Positions 1 to 7,159 of a stretch of 7,972 nt of DNA are shown here, piece after piece. The position numbers were made by a program, and so were the translations under genes. The stretch spans positions 1 to 7,972 of the forward strand of contig JAJTHJ010000028.1 of the NCBI GenBank assembly GCA_021298875.1. The letters run 5' to 3'. Below the pieces are notes generated by a model, which did not search any database, was not told the origin of the DNA, and saw nothing but the letters and a program-made list of their open reading frames with translations. Within the stretch, counting starts at the first letter, position 1. Every line of letters begins with the position of its first letter. Source of the DNA: Burkholderiales bacterium (GTDB lineage: Bacteria; Pseudomonadota; Gammaproteobacteria; Burkholderiales; Burkholderiaceae_F).

Positions 1-2839
1 GCGGCGCCAGAGCCTCGCAGGGATTGACGATGAAACGCCGATCCCGCGCCGCCACGAACGGCCGGATCAGCCGTCCTTCGAAAAGCGCCGCCATCCGCAA
101 CGGGCAGCCGCGTACGAACAACTGGCCGAGCGCAACGCACAGCGCGCGGTCCGAATCCTCGCCTCCCGGCTCGAGCGCGAATGCCGGTGCCTGCGCACCG
201 ACGATGCGCTTGACCAGGCCCGTCTGAATCTGACCCGGTCCGAGTTCGAGAAAGAAATCGCAGCGGCTGGCCATCCGGCCGATCGCGTCCACGTACCGGA
301 TCGGCGCGACGACCTGCTCGGCGGCGTATCCGACGATGTCCACCGAACCATCGACGACCTCGGCGCGCAGCGCCGAGACGAACGGCAGCTCGACCGCCCG
401 CGCCCCGCCGATGCGGTCGCCGAGCGCGAGCAGCGCGGCGCGCGCCGGCTCCATGTAGCGCGAGTGGAAGGCGTTGGACACTTCGAGCCGCACGCTGCGA
501 ATGCCCGCCTGCGCGGCCGCCCGCTCCACCGCGGCGACGGCTTGCTCGTCGCCGGCCACCACGCTGGCGTCCGGCGCGTTCTGGTTGGCCAGCACGCAGT
601 AGCCCGGCGCCGCGGCGGCCAGCGCCCGCGCCTGCTCGGCGCCGCAAGACAGACTCGCCATCGCGCCGTGGGCGCCGCCGGCCGCCGCCCGGCTGCGCAC
701 CTTGAGTATCTCGATCAGTTCGGCCTCGTCGATCGCGCCCGCGAGCAGCAGCGCGGGCAGTTCGCCCAAGCTGTGGCCAGCCACGACGGTCGGTGTCACG
801 CCCAGCCGTCGCAGCCGCTCGGCCCAATTCAGCGCGGTCAAGGCCACTGCCGGCTGCGCCCAGCGCGTGTCGCGCAGCGCGGCGCTCCAGCGCGCAAGCA
901 TGTCGGCATCGGCGGCGCGCGCCGCGGGCCGCAGCAGGCGCTCGCGCAACCGCTCCGTGCCCGGCTCGGAAAAGGCCTCGTCCCAGCGTGCCAGACGCTC
1001 CGCCGCCCACGAATGGCGGGCAACGAGCGCGCCGCCCATACCCATGAACTGAGCCCCTTGGCCCGGCAGCAGAAAGCCGACCCGCGGCGCGCCGGGGGCG
1101 TAGCCGATCAGCACCTCGCCGCCCGGCAACTCCCGCACACCCTCGAAGGTCTTTTCCAGCGCAGCGCGCGCCTGCGCGAGCTTGGTCGTCAGATCGGAGG
1201 CGTCGGCGGCCACGACCGCCACCCGCCAGTCGCCGTGGGCCATGTCGCTTGCCGCACGCGCGCAGAAATCCACGAGTTCACCATCGGCCATGCCCTCGCA
1301 GTCGCGCAGCAGCGTGGCGAGCGCCTGGTCCAGTTCCGCGCGCGACCCGGCGCCGGCAACCAGCAACTCCGCGCCTTGGTGCGAGGCCAGCAATTCAGCC
1401 GCCGCGGGGCCACCCAAGTCTATCGGCGGCGCCGGTGGCGAGGAGAGCGTCACATGGCAGTTGATGCCGCCAAAGCCGGCGGAAGACACGCCGGCACGGA
1501 TCTCCTCTCGCGGGTCGAGCACTGCTCCGACGGTCAACGGATAAAGCGCGACTCCAGGCTGCCGCAGCACTTCGTTCGGTCGCTCGAAGCGCGGCAGCGG
1601 CGGCAGCACGCGCTGGTTGACCGCTAGCACGGCCTTGAGGAAACCCGCCACGCCGGCGGCCGCCTTGGTATGGCCGAACAGGGCTTTGACCGAGGTCACG
1701 CCCACGGCGCGCTGCGCCTTGGGATCGACCGGGCCGGCTACCTCGGCCAGGGCCGACAGTTCGACCTTGTCGCCGAGCGGCGTTCCGGTTCCATGGCCTT
1801 CGATGAAGTGCACGGACGCAAGCGGGTAGCCGGCCTGTTCGTAGGCGCGGCGCAGCGCGGCGGCCTGACCCTCGATCTTGGGCGCGGTGATGCCACCGGC
1901 GCCGTCCGAGGACATGCCCCAGCCTCTGACGACCGCCAGCGGTCGACGCCCGGCGCGCGCCGCGCTGGCCGCCGATTCCAGCACGACGAATCCGGCGCCC
2001 TCGCCCGGCAGAAACCCCGACGAGCGCTCGTCGTAGACCCGCATCGTCGCGCGCGTCATTGCACCAACGCGGGCGAAGCCCGTCAGTTCCATCGGATCGA
2101 GACTGATGTCCACGCCGCCGACCAGCGCCACGTCCCAGCGGCCGGCCGCGATGCCGTCGCAGGCCATTTCGATCGCCAGCAGCGACGAGGCGCAGGCACC
2201 GTCGACCGTGAAAGCGCCGCCGTGCAAGTCGAGCGTGTTGGCGATCCGGCCGGCGATCACATTGGCCAGCAATCCGGCGAGCGAGTCTTCGTTCGGTTCG
2301 GGAAAAGGCTGCTTGAAGCTCTTCTCGGCGAGGCCGAGTACCTGGCGTCTGCCGTCGTCGGACAGCTCCGCGTCCGCGAGCGCCACGGCCAGCGCGCGCC
2401 GCACGTACGGCCACCGCAAGCGCAGCGCGTTGGCGCGACTGACTTCACCGGTCAGCGAATTGCCGACGATCACAGCGGCGCGTTGGCGGTCCGTCGCGTC
2501 CCAATCGATTCCGGCTTGGGCGGCCGCGCCCAGCGCCACCTCCAGCGCGAGCCAGTGCGCCAGATCCGTCGCGGCGTAAGTGGCGCGCGGAATGCGTCGC
2601 TTGCGCCAGTCGAACTCGAAGCCGTCGATCACGGCGGCGCGCGTGACGTAGGTACGATCGACGAAGTCGGCCGTCGTCGCGCCCTGAGGCCCGTAGTCGC
2701 CGAGCGGCAGGCGCTCGCGAGGCAAGCGCCTGAACGCAGCCCGTTGCGACAGGATGTTTTGCCAGAAACCGCGCAGATCGGGTGCGCCGCCGTACCAGCA
2801 GGCGGCGCCGACAACCACGCACGAGCCGTCGCAACTCAT
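1..2839 (-). CDS. Type I polyketide synthase, KS-AT part, enediyne (PKSE)-like (3' end outside window)
   Basis: Builds a polyketide chain from malonyl units on a carrier protein. In view are 946 codons, open to the left edge. Residues 7-465 form the ketosynthase: active-site Cys216 in DGACASS, His349 in EGHGTGTP, His390 in FGHTKAAAG. Residues 585-885 form the acyltransferase: GQGAQF at 593-598, nucleophile Ser690 in GHSLGE, and AFHS at 790-793, the pattern usual for malonyl selection. Several KS blocks, recalled from memory, match the enediyne PKS class (SgcE/CalE8 type): FRRLPRERL, THWLALE-like AHWLALE, VGNSLTGEVSRAN, RLRWPYVRR and MRVYDERSSGFLPGEG. KS-AT at the N-terminus fits that class, whose ACP, KR, DH and phosphopantetheinyl transferase parts would lie beyond the edge. 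The ATG at 2839 is chosen because the KS begins at once (MSCDGSCVVVGAAC). An in-frame ATG at 2899 is possible; an in-frame TGA lies further upstream. The product cannot be told from this part. Confidence 0.93.
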   Translation of the reverse strand, partial: MSCDGSCVVVGAACWYGGAPDLRGFWQNILSQRAAFRRLPRERLPLGDYGPQGATTADFVDRTYVTRAAVIDGFEFDWRKRRIPRATYAATDLAHWLALEVALGAAAQAGIDWDATDRQRAAVIVGNSLTGEVSRANALRLRWPYVRRALAVALADAELSDDGRRQVLGLAEKSFKQPFPEPNEDSLAGLLANVIAGRIANTLDLHGGAFTVDGACASSLLAIEMACDGIAAGRWDVALVGGVDISLDPMELTGFARVGAMTRATMRVYDERSSGFLPGEGAGFVVLESAASAARAGRRPLAVVRGWGMSSDGAGGITAPKIEGQAAALRRAYEQAGYPLASVHFIEGHGTGTPLGDKVELSALAEVAGPVDPKAQRAVGVTSVKALFGHTKAAAGVAGFLKAVLAVNQRVLPPLPRFERPNEVLRQPGVALYPLTVGAVLDPREEIRAGVSSAGFGGINCHVTLSSPPAPPIDLGGPAAAELLASHQGAELLVAGAGSRAELDQALATLLRDCEGMADGELVDFCARAASDMAHGDWRVAVVAADASDLTTKLAQARAALEKTFEGVRELPGGEVLIGYAPGAPRVGFLLPGQGAQFMGMGGALVARHSWAAERLARWDEAFSEPGTERLRERLLRPAARAADADMLARWSAALRDTRWAQPAVALTALNWAERLRRLGVTPTVVAGHSLGELPALLLAGAIDEAELIEILKVRSRAAAGGAHGAMASLSCGAEQARALAAAAPGYCVLANQNAPDASVVAGDEQAVAAVERAAAQAGIRSVRLEVSNAFHSRYMEPARAALLALGDRIGGARAVELPFVSALRAEVVDGSVDIVGYAAEQVVAPIRYVDAIGRMASRCDFFLELGPGQIQTGLVKRIVGAQAPAFALEPGGEDSDRALCVALGQLFVRGCPLRMAALFEGRLIRPFVAARDRRFIVNPCEALAP

Positions 2840-2949
2840 GAACTGCCCGCGAGCGACCTTGCCGAACTGGAAAAGTAAACCCCGGGCGATGCGCCCCATC
2901 TCGCGCCCGCGCCAGCGGGCTGCCCGGTACTGCAACAACACACAACCAT
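2836..2949 (-). CDS. Possible 37-aa leader ORF overlapping the PKS start
   Basis: A short ORF (begins MVVCCCSTGQPAGAGA, ends SLAGSS) starts at an ATG preceded by a strong AGGAG nine bases upstream. It stops with a TGA that overlaps the PKS ATG as ATGA. The PKS start itself has only a weak ribosome binding site, so coupled translation from this ORF is a reasonable inference. Three consecutive cysteine codons follow MVV. I recognise no family. It may be a leader peptide, a tail left from an upstream gene, or chance in a GC-rich 5' region. Confidence 0.35.
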   Translation of the reverse strand: MVVCCCSTGQPAGAGARWGASPGVYFSSSARSLAGSS

Positions 2950-2958
2950 TACCACTTT

Positions 2959-2963
2959 CTCCT
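2959..2963 (-). promoter_or_regulatory. Strong ribosome binding site (AGGAG) upstream of the PKS
   Basis: AGGAG on the minus strand, nine bases before the ATG at 2949. It is the only strong Shine-Dalgarno match in the 130 bases before the ketosynthase. It favours translation beginning at 2949 and reaching the PKS by coupling, rather than independent initiation at 2839. Confidence 0.5.
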
Positions 2964-3078
2964 GCATAGGCTCAGAGAAACCGTACAGCGCCGGCTCCCG
3001 CTTGTAACAAAGGATGCTTCAGAAACCAGACCTCGCCGTGGGCCTGAAAATGCGGAGAAGATCACTGAAATCGATGCG

Positions 3079-3084
3079 ATTATA
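3079..3084 (-). promoter_or_regulatory. Candidate -10 box (TATAAT) facing the PKS
   Basis: A perfect TATAAT on the minus strand in a locally AT-richer patch, about 130 bases before the leader ATG and 240 before the PKS ATG. No good -35 hexamer sits 16-18 bases upstream. It also lies inside a probable gene remnant on the other strand, so it may be chance. Confidence 0.2.
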
Positions 3085-3348
3085 AAAGCAGAAGAAGCCG
3101 ACGACGAAGATCGACCTGCTATGCATGTCAGGTATCGGCAGTGGCGGACGTATCGACTGTTGCATTCACGCTGAGCCGTCGATGAGCGCTCCCTCCACGA
3201 GATGCTCCCGTCGGATCGCTTTCGCTCATTTGGCGTGCAAGCCACGCGGAAGGATACGAATGAGGAGGCCGCAGTTCAACGCCGCCGCCACGTCCGCGGA
3301 ATCTGCCAGCCAATTCCGGAAATGCACTTGCGAGCGCGCGAAACCTAG

Positions 3349-3820
3349 CTGCGAAAACAGATTGCCCCTGTTATCAAACTCCCCGGTGGCGGCGGTCGAC
3401 CCACATTCAACGCTCGATCTGTTCGGCACGGTTGCGTCCTTCGTCACTCGCTGCGCCCGGAAGCCGCACGCGGCCGACCGGTCGAAGTCTTCGGCAAGAC
3501 ATGACGTACGTCCGCCGGTGAGTATTCCGGACCAAGCCACATCGGCGCATCCGCGGCGTGTCGGAAATCGCCATGAAGAGCGAACTACTCGCAAGGTTGG
3601 GGCTGCGTGGCGATTCTTCCGCGGGCGAGGTTGCAGGTGTCGCGGGCGGCGGCACTGCGCGGCGAATCGATTCCGGCGGACGCCGATCGAGGCGCATTGC
3701 GCCCCGAACTTGCCCTTGTCGTCCGGGGGATCGCTTCGACACACATCGAGAGCGTGGTGCAGTCAGTATCCGGTGGCGTAAGCGGCCGTGCTCCAGTGCA
3801 CTTTTCAGGCAAAAAGTTCG
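3349..3820. other. Stretch without a confident gene
   Basis: Several overlapping frames are open on both strands, as expected at this GC content, but none reads convincingly as a protein: compositions are rich in Arg, Ser, Cys and His with no motif I recognise. The most protein-like piece is on the plus strand at about 3607-3840 (ALRGESIPADADRG, then ELALVVRGIASTHIESVV). It has no good start signal and runs into the recombinase in another frame. I see no tRNA, rRNA, CRISPR array or clear terminator here. Confidence 0.5.
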
Positions 3821-3834
3821 AGTATCGCGATAAT
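3804..3834 (+). promoter_or_regulatory. Candidate recombinase promoter
   Basis: GATAAT at 3829-3834 is a five-of-six match to a -10 box, and TTCAGG at 3804-3809 is a weak -35 candidate with a long 19-base gap. The predicted start of transcription falls near 3841, inside the repeat cluster, giving a 5' leader of about 37 bases. Confidence 0.25.
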
Positions 3835-3868
3835 TTAATTTATCGCGTTAAGCGTTTATGCGCGTTAA
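3823..3868 (+). repeat. Three direct TATCGCG/TTAA-type repeats before the recombinase
   Basis: Three related copies in the same orientation: TATCGCGATAA at 3823-3833, TATCGCGTTAA at 3841-3851 and TATGCGCGTTAA at 3857-3868. Start-to-start spacing is 18 and 16 bases. They sit between the candidate -10 box and the start codon. This arrangement suits a binding array for the recombinase itself (autoregulation or a recombination site) or for another DNA-binding protein; which one is inference. Confidence 0.6.
3826..3847. repeat. 22-bp near-perfect palindrome
   Basis: CGCGATAA and TTATCGCG form 8-bp arms around TTTAAT; within the 22 bases only one of the 11 pairs (positions 9/14) fails. Arms of this length around a short AT-rich centre resemble the two half-sites and spacer of a tyrosine recombinase core site, or a dimeric operator. 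It is too AT-rich and has no U tract, so it does not look like a terminator. Confidence 0.6.
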
Positions 3869-3877
3869 ACTCGCTTC

Positions 3878-5692
3878 ATGCGAAAACTCCCGCCGCCCAC
3901 GGCCGGCTCCGCTCTGTGGCCGAGCGAATCCGAACTGGCGGCGCTGCGCGTTTTCCACAGCGGACTGGACACGCGCACGGCGGTGGCGCGTTATCTGCCG
4001 GACGCACTCGGCGGCGGACGTTCCGCGCGCGGCGTGTTGGCGGCGGTCCGACGCGCGCTGCTCACCGAGGCACATCGGCGCCGGCGGCCGGACCTCGTCG
4101 CCGTTCTGCTACGCGCGGGGCGCGATCGCGATCTTTCGGCGCGGCGGTTGCAGAGCACTGTCGACGAACTTCGTGCGAGCGCGCCGCCTGAACCCGGCAT
4201 CGGCGACGACGTCGCGCTTTGGTTCAGCCCGCGCATCGCCCGTGTGCTCGCCGGGCGATCGATCTACACGCTGGCCGATCTCGCCGTTCGCATCCCGCGG
4301 CGACGCGGCTGGTGGCGCGGCATCGTCGGTCTGGGCGCCGTCAATGCGCGGAGGATCGAAGCCTTCTTCGCCAGCCACCCACGGCTGACCGCCAGCGCCC
4401 GCGCGCTGGTGAAGCTCGACCAGGAGGAACTCATCCCCTGGGAACGCCTTCAGGTTCCCGACGAGCTGAATGGCTCGCGCGGGGCGTTTCGCGCGCCGCG
4501 GCGCCGCTGCGTGCTGGCGGCAAACAACGACTACGAGGCGGTGCAGGCCTGGCTGCAACTGCACGAATCGGCCGTGACGCGGCGCACCTACCGCAAGGAG
4601 GCGGAACGGCTGATCCTGTGGGCGATCCTCGAACGCGGCAAGGCGCTGTCCTCTCTCACCACCGAAGACGCGGTTGCCTACCGTACCTTCCTGCGTCAGC
4701 CCTCGCCCAAGCGGCGCTGGATCGGGCCGGTAGCGGTGCGCACCTCGCCGCAATGGCGTCCATTCCAGGGGCCCCTGTCGCCGCGCTCGGCCGCCTATGC
4801 GCTCTCGGTGATCTCGGCGCTGTTCCGCTGGTTGGTCGAACAACGCTATCTGATCGCCAACCCGTTTGCCGGCGTGCGAGTCAAGGCGATCATCGGCAGG
4901 ACGCAGGGCACCAGCCGAGCCTTCAGCGAACACGAGTGGTCGTTGGTGCGGCCGGTGGCCGACGGTCTCGACGACCAAGGCTGGTCCGAAGACGCTGCCG
5001 GGCGGCTGCGCTTTGCGCTCGACTTTGCCTATGCGACTGGGCTGCGCAGCAGCGAGCTCGTGGCCGCGCGGCTCGGGCAACTGCACGACGACGAGACAGG
5101 GAATCGCTGGATCGAAGTGCTGGGCAAGGGAAACAAGGCGGGCAAGGTCGTGGTGCCGTCGCGAGCGCGGCTTGCGCTCGATCGGTACCTTGCGGCCCGT
5201 GAGATACCGACCTCGCCCACCCACTGGTCGCCGGATACTCCGCTGCTGGCCAACCTGAAGATCGACGACGCCGGACTGACCGGGGCACGGTTGTGGGCAA
5301 TCATGAAGCGGTTCTTCAAGCATGCGGCCGATGCGCTGGAGCCGGTCAACCGGCCCTTGGCCGAAAAGCTGCGCCGGGCCAGTCCGCACTGGATGCGGCA
5401 CACCCACGCCACCCACGCGCTGGCGCGGGGCGCGACCCTCACCACTGTCCGCGACAACCTGCGGCACGTCTCGATCTCGACCATCTCGGGCTACCTGCAC
5501 ACCGACGAGGCGCAGCGAGCGAAGGAGATCGCGACGGCCTTCGCCGACGCGATAGTCCCTTCCCCGCACGAGAGGCGTCGTCGCGCCGATCAGTCCGGGC
5601 GCCGGCGGGCGCAGCGGACTGAAACGCTCGCGGCAGGCACAGCGATCGCCGTCGGGCGACGTCCCGCCCGAGGGCGTCGCGACGCACAATAG
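3878..5692 (+). CDS. Tyrosine recombinase/integrase with N-terminal DUF3701-type domain
   Basis: Cuts and rejoins DNA through a 3'-phosphotyrosine intermediate. The 604 residues are longer than a typical XerC/D (about 300) because of an N-terminal region that I recall as DUF3701 (residues about 15-170: AALRVFHSGLDTRTAVARYL, RSARGVLAAVRR). It ends in GLGAVNARRIEAFF (151-164), which resembles a helix-hairpin-helix. Residues about 218-335 are the SAM-like core-binding domain and 348-555 the catalytic domain. All catalytic residues are present: Arg390 (ATGLRSSEL), a lysine in LGKGNK (417 or 420), His504 and Arg507 (HWMRH), His530 (LRHVS) and nucleophile Tyr539 (SGYLH). The last 45 residues are Arg-rich and have no recognised domain. 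The start has no Shine-Dalgarno. Gene is on the strand opposite the PKS and secretion genes, with the SEC-C gene 31 bases downstream. The frame is intact, so it is probably functional; its target site is not known. Confidence 0.93.
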   Translation: MRKLPPPTAGSALWPSESELAALRVFHSGLDTRTAVARYLPDALGGGRSARGVLAAVRRALLTEAHRRRRPDLVAVLLRAGRDRDLSARRLQSTVDELRASAPPEPGIGDDVALWFSPRIARVLAGRSIYTLADLAVRIPRRRGWWRGIVGLGAVNARRIEAFFASHPRLTASARALVKLDQEELIPWERLQVPDELNGSRGAFRAPRRRCVLAANNDYEAVQAWLQLHESAVTRRTYRKEAERLILWAILERGKALSSLTTEDAVAYRTFLRQPSPKRRWIGPVAVRTSPQWRPFQGPLSPRSAAYALSVISALFRWLVEQRYLIANPFAGVRVKAIIGRTQGTSRAFSEHEWSLVRPVADGLDDQGWSEDAAGRLRFALDFAYATGLRSSELVAARLGQLHDDETGNRWIEVLGKGNKAGKVVVPSRARLALDRYLAAREIPTSPTHWSPDTPLLANLKIDDAGLTGARLWAIMKRFFKHAADALEPVNRPLAEKLRRASPHWMRHTHATHALARGATLTTVRDNLRHVSISTISGYLHTDEAQRAKEIATAFADAIVPSPHERRRRADQSGRRRAQRTETLAAGTAIAVGRRPARGRRDAQ

Positions 5693-5723
5693 GCTGCTAC
5701 GCGCTCTGGACCCACTCGATTCG

Positions 5724-7106
5724 ATGACGCAAAAAATCGGCCGCAACGACCCCTGTCCCTGCGGCAGCGACCTGAAGTGCAAGCACTGCTACGGCGGCCC
5801 CAGGCAGGAACCGCGCGCTGCAGCCGAGGTCGAGGCGCGCGACTCTGCGGTGCCGCGCGCCTTGGGCTGGCTGGCCGAGCGGCACCGCAAGGCAATGCAG
5901 GCGGCTCTTGACGAACTGCTGTTCGAACAGCTCTGGCCCGAAGGCGGTCCCAATCCGAACGAGATCGACGAAAGCATGCACGACATGCTGACGGTCAATG
6001 TCCTCGAACTGCTGCTCGCCGAAGGCGCGATCCAGATCAAAGGGTAATGGTGCAACGTCAATGGGCGTGTACTTGGCGATAACGTTCCGGCCTTCAGTCC
6101 GGACGAGCGGCGCTGGATCGAGCAACTGGGGCGACAGCCCCTGCGGCTGTACACGGTTACCAACGTTCGGCGCAGCGAGGGGCTGACGCTTGTAGACGAA
6201 CTCGGCGAGGAGACCGAACCGCTGCGGGTGGAAGAGCGCCTGGGCAGCGAGTCGCTGCGCTCCGGCATGCTGCTGGGTTGCCGGGTGATGGTGGATGGCA
6301 ACCGCCGCGTGCTGTCGGGAGCCATCTACCCGTTCTCGCCGTTGGCGGTGGGAGGCGCACTCGCGCAGGTGCGAGCCGAACTCGCGGCGCCGCGCTCGGC
6401 GCAAGCCTCGCCGTCGGCAGCGGGGCTGGCCATTGCGCACGCCGGGCTGCTGCGCCAGTTGCTGCTACCACCGATGCCCACGTTGGTCGATGCGGTCAGT
6501 GGCGCCCCGCTCTTGCTGGTCGCCGACCACTACCGGCTGCTCGACGCCGATGTGCTGGCCCGCGCGCTGGCCGCCTGCTCCGAAGTGACGGGTAACAGCG
6601 AGGAAGGCTGGAGTCGCGAGCGCGAGTTCGCGGACGGGTTGACGCGGTCGCTCGTTGCCATCAACCGCGGACGACAGTCCGGCCGGATCGAAGTCTTCTA
6701 CCGCACGCAGCGGCTGGCGGACGACGGTCGCGCTTGGTTCGAAGGCGTCGCCGGAGACGCCGTCCGTCACCTCACGCGCGAGATCGTCGATCCGCGGGGC
6801 ACGCTGCGCGATGCCGGATCTCGTCCGGCACCGCCAGCGCCCGCCGGCGCCGGCCTGCCGCCTGAAGTCCTCGCCGAGGCGATCGAGCAGGTCTTGCTGC
6901 GCAACTACGCGAACTGGGCCGACGAACCCATTCCCGCGTTGGGCGACAAGATGCCGCGCGAAGCTGTCGGCACGCCGGCCGGGCTGAGGCGGGTCAAGGG
7001 CTTGTTGCGAAGTTATGAGGACGGCGAAGAGGACATGGCGCGCATGCAGAGACGGCGACCGATCTCGTACCAGTTCCTGTGGGATGCGCTGGGTATCGCG
7101 CGATGA
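5724..7106 (+). pseudogene. SEC-C protein with DUF2384-like C-terminus, split by an in-frame TAA
   Basis: One frame of 461 codons, interrupted only by TAA at 6045-6047 (codon 108). The first part (107 residues) opens with the SEC-C metal-binding motif GRNDPCPCGSDLKCKHC. The second continues with no frame change as conserved-looking sequence (ERRWIEQLGRQPLRLYTVTN, then LVDELGEETEPLRVEERLGS, GCRVMVDGNRRVLSGAIYPF), with no start codon until a GTG at 6228. At codons 378-460 (LPPEVLAEAIEQVL, WADEPIPALG, PREAVGTPAGLRRV) it resembles the Xre/MbcA/ParS toxin-binding domain, DUF2384. From memory of such proteins, the stop replaces one residue without changing length, so a single substitution such as GAA to TAA is likely. 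The usual fourth metal ligand of SEC-C (Cys or His after KxC) is Tyr23 here. The gene follows the recombinase by 31 bases and may share its transcript. Function of the full-length family is not known to me. A sequencing error at the TAA cannot be excluded. Confidence 0.85.
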
Positions 7107-7159
7107 TGAACTACTCCACCAGCTTGGTCGACTGGCCGCACGGCCCTGGCCGACCGTGA
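7103..7159 (+). other. 18-codon ORF overlapping the SEC-C stop; possible start of a truncated gene
   Basis: ATG at 7103 overlaps the SEC-C gene's TGA as ATGA, the usual layout of coupled genes. The reading frame (MMNYSTSLVDWPHGPGRP) ends with the TGA at 7157-7159, exactly where the IS-like sequence begins. It may be the beginning of a third gene cut off by that sequence, or chance. Too short to assign. Confidence 0.25.

Larger units (their letters stand above)
2950..3348 (+). pseudogene. Possible remnant of an unidentified gene, one internal stop
   Basis: The plus-strand frame through 2950-3348 is broken only by TGA at 3172-3174 and ends at TAG 3346-3348. Before the TGA it reads as charged, protein-like sequence, for example RPRRGPENAEKITEIDAI, then KAEEADDEDRPAM and RYRQWRTYRLLHSR. 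After the TGA it continues with QATRKDTNEEAAVQRRRHV and GICQPIPEMHLRARE. Third-position GC is clearly lower than in the flanking genes, which suggests foreign or decayed sequence. The frame is also open upstream to at least 2878, but there it overlaps the PKS 5' region. I do not recognise the family, and a 5' end cannot be fixed. It could be the tail of a transposon or phage gene, or a chance open frame. Confidence 0.3.

Noticed and set aside
1395..2414. Minus-strand 339-codon frame inside the PKS
   Set aside because: It is out of frame with the KS; the frame starting at 2839 carries every catalytic motif and stays open to the window edge.
464..2878. Long plus-strand open frames across the PKS (387 and 402 codons)
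   Set aside because: They are antisense to a clear KS-AT reading frame, lack motifs and have Arg/Ala/Gly/His-rich compositions typical of shadow frames in GC-rich DNA.
3226..3744. 172-codon minus-strand ORF in the gene-poor stretch
   Set aside because: No recognisable family or start signal. Tested as a possible C-terminal part of the broken TIGR03032 gene, but it shows none of that family's motifs.
3125..3781. 218-codon plus-strand ORF upstream of the recombinase
   Set aside because: Rich in Arg, Ser, Cys and His, no motif, no RBS; it also conflicts with the more protein-like frame at 2950-3348.
4109..5782. 557-codon minus-strand frame opposite the recombinase
   Set aside because: Long, but it is the antisense of a protein with a complete tyrosine recombinase catalytic set; no motif of its own.
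6047..6082. Restart ATG overlapping the internal TAA (TAATG)
   Set aside because: It is in another frame and stops after 11 codons, so it cannot rescue the downstream part.
3822..7100. GTATCGCG at both 3822-3829 and 7093-7100 as a flanking duplication of the recombinase/SEC-C block
   Set aside because: The shared stretch is only eight bases, the right copy lies inside the SEC-C coding sequence, and the flanks differ; chance is sufficient.
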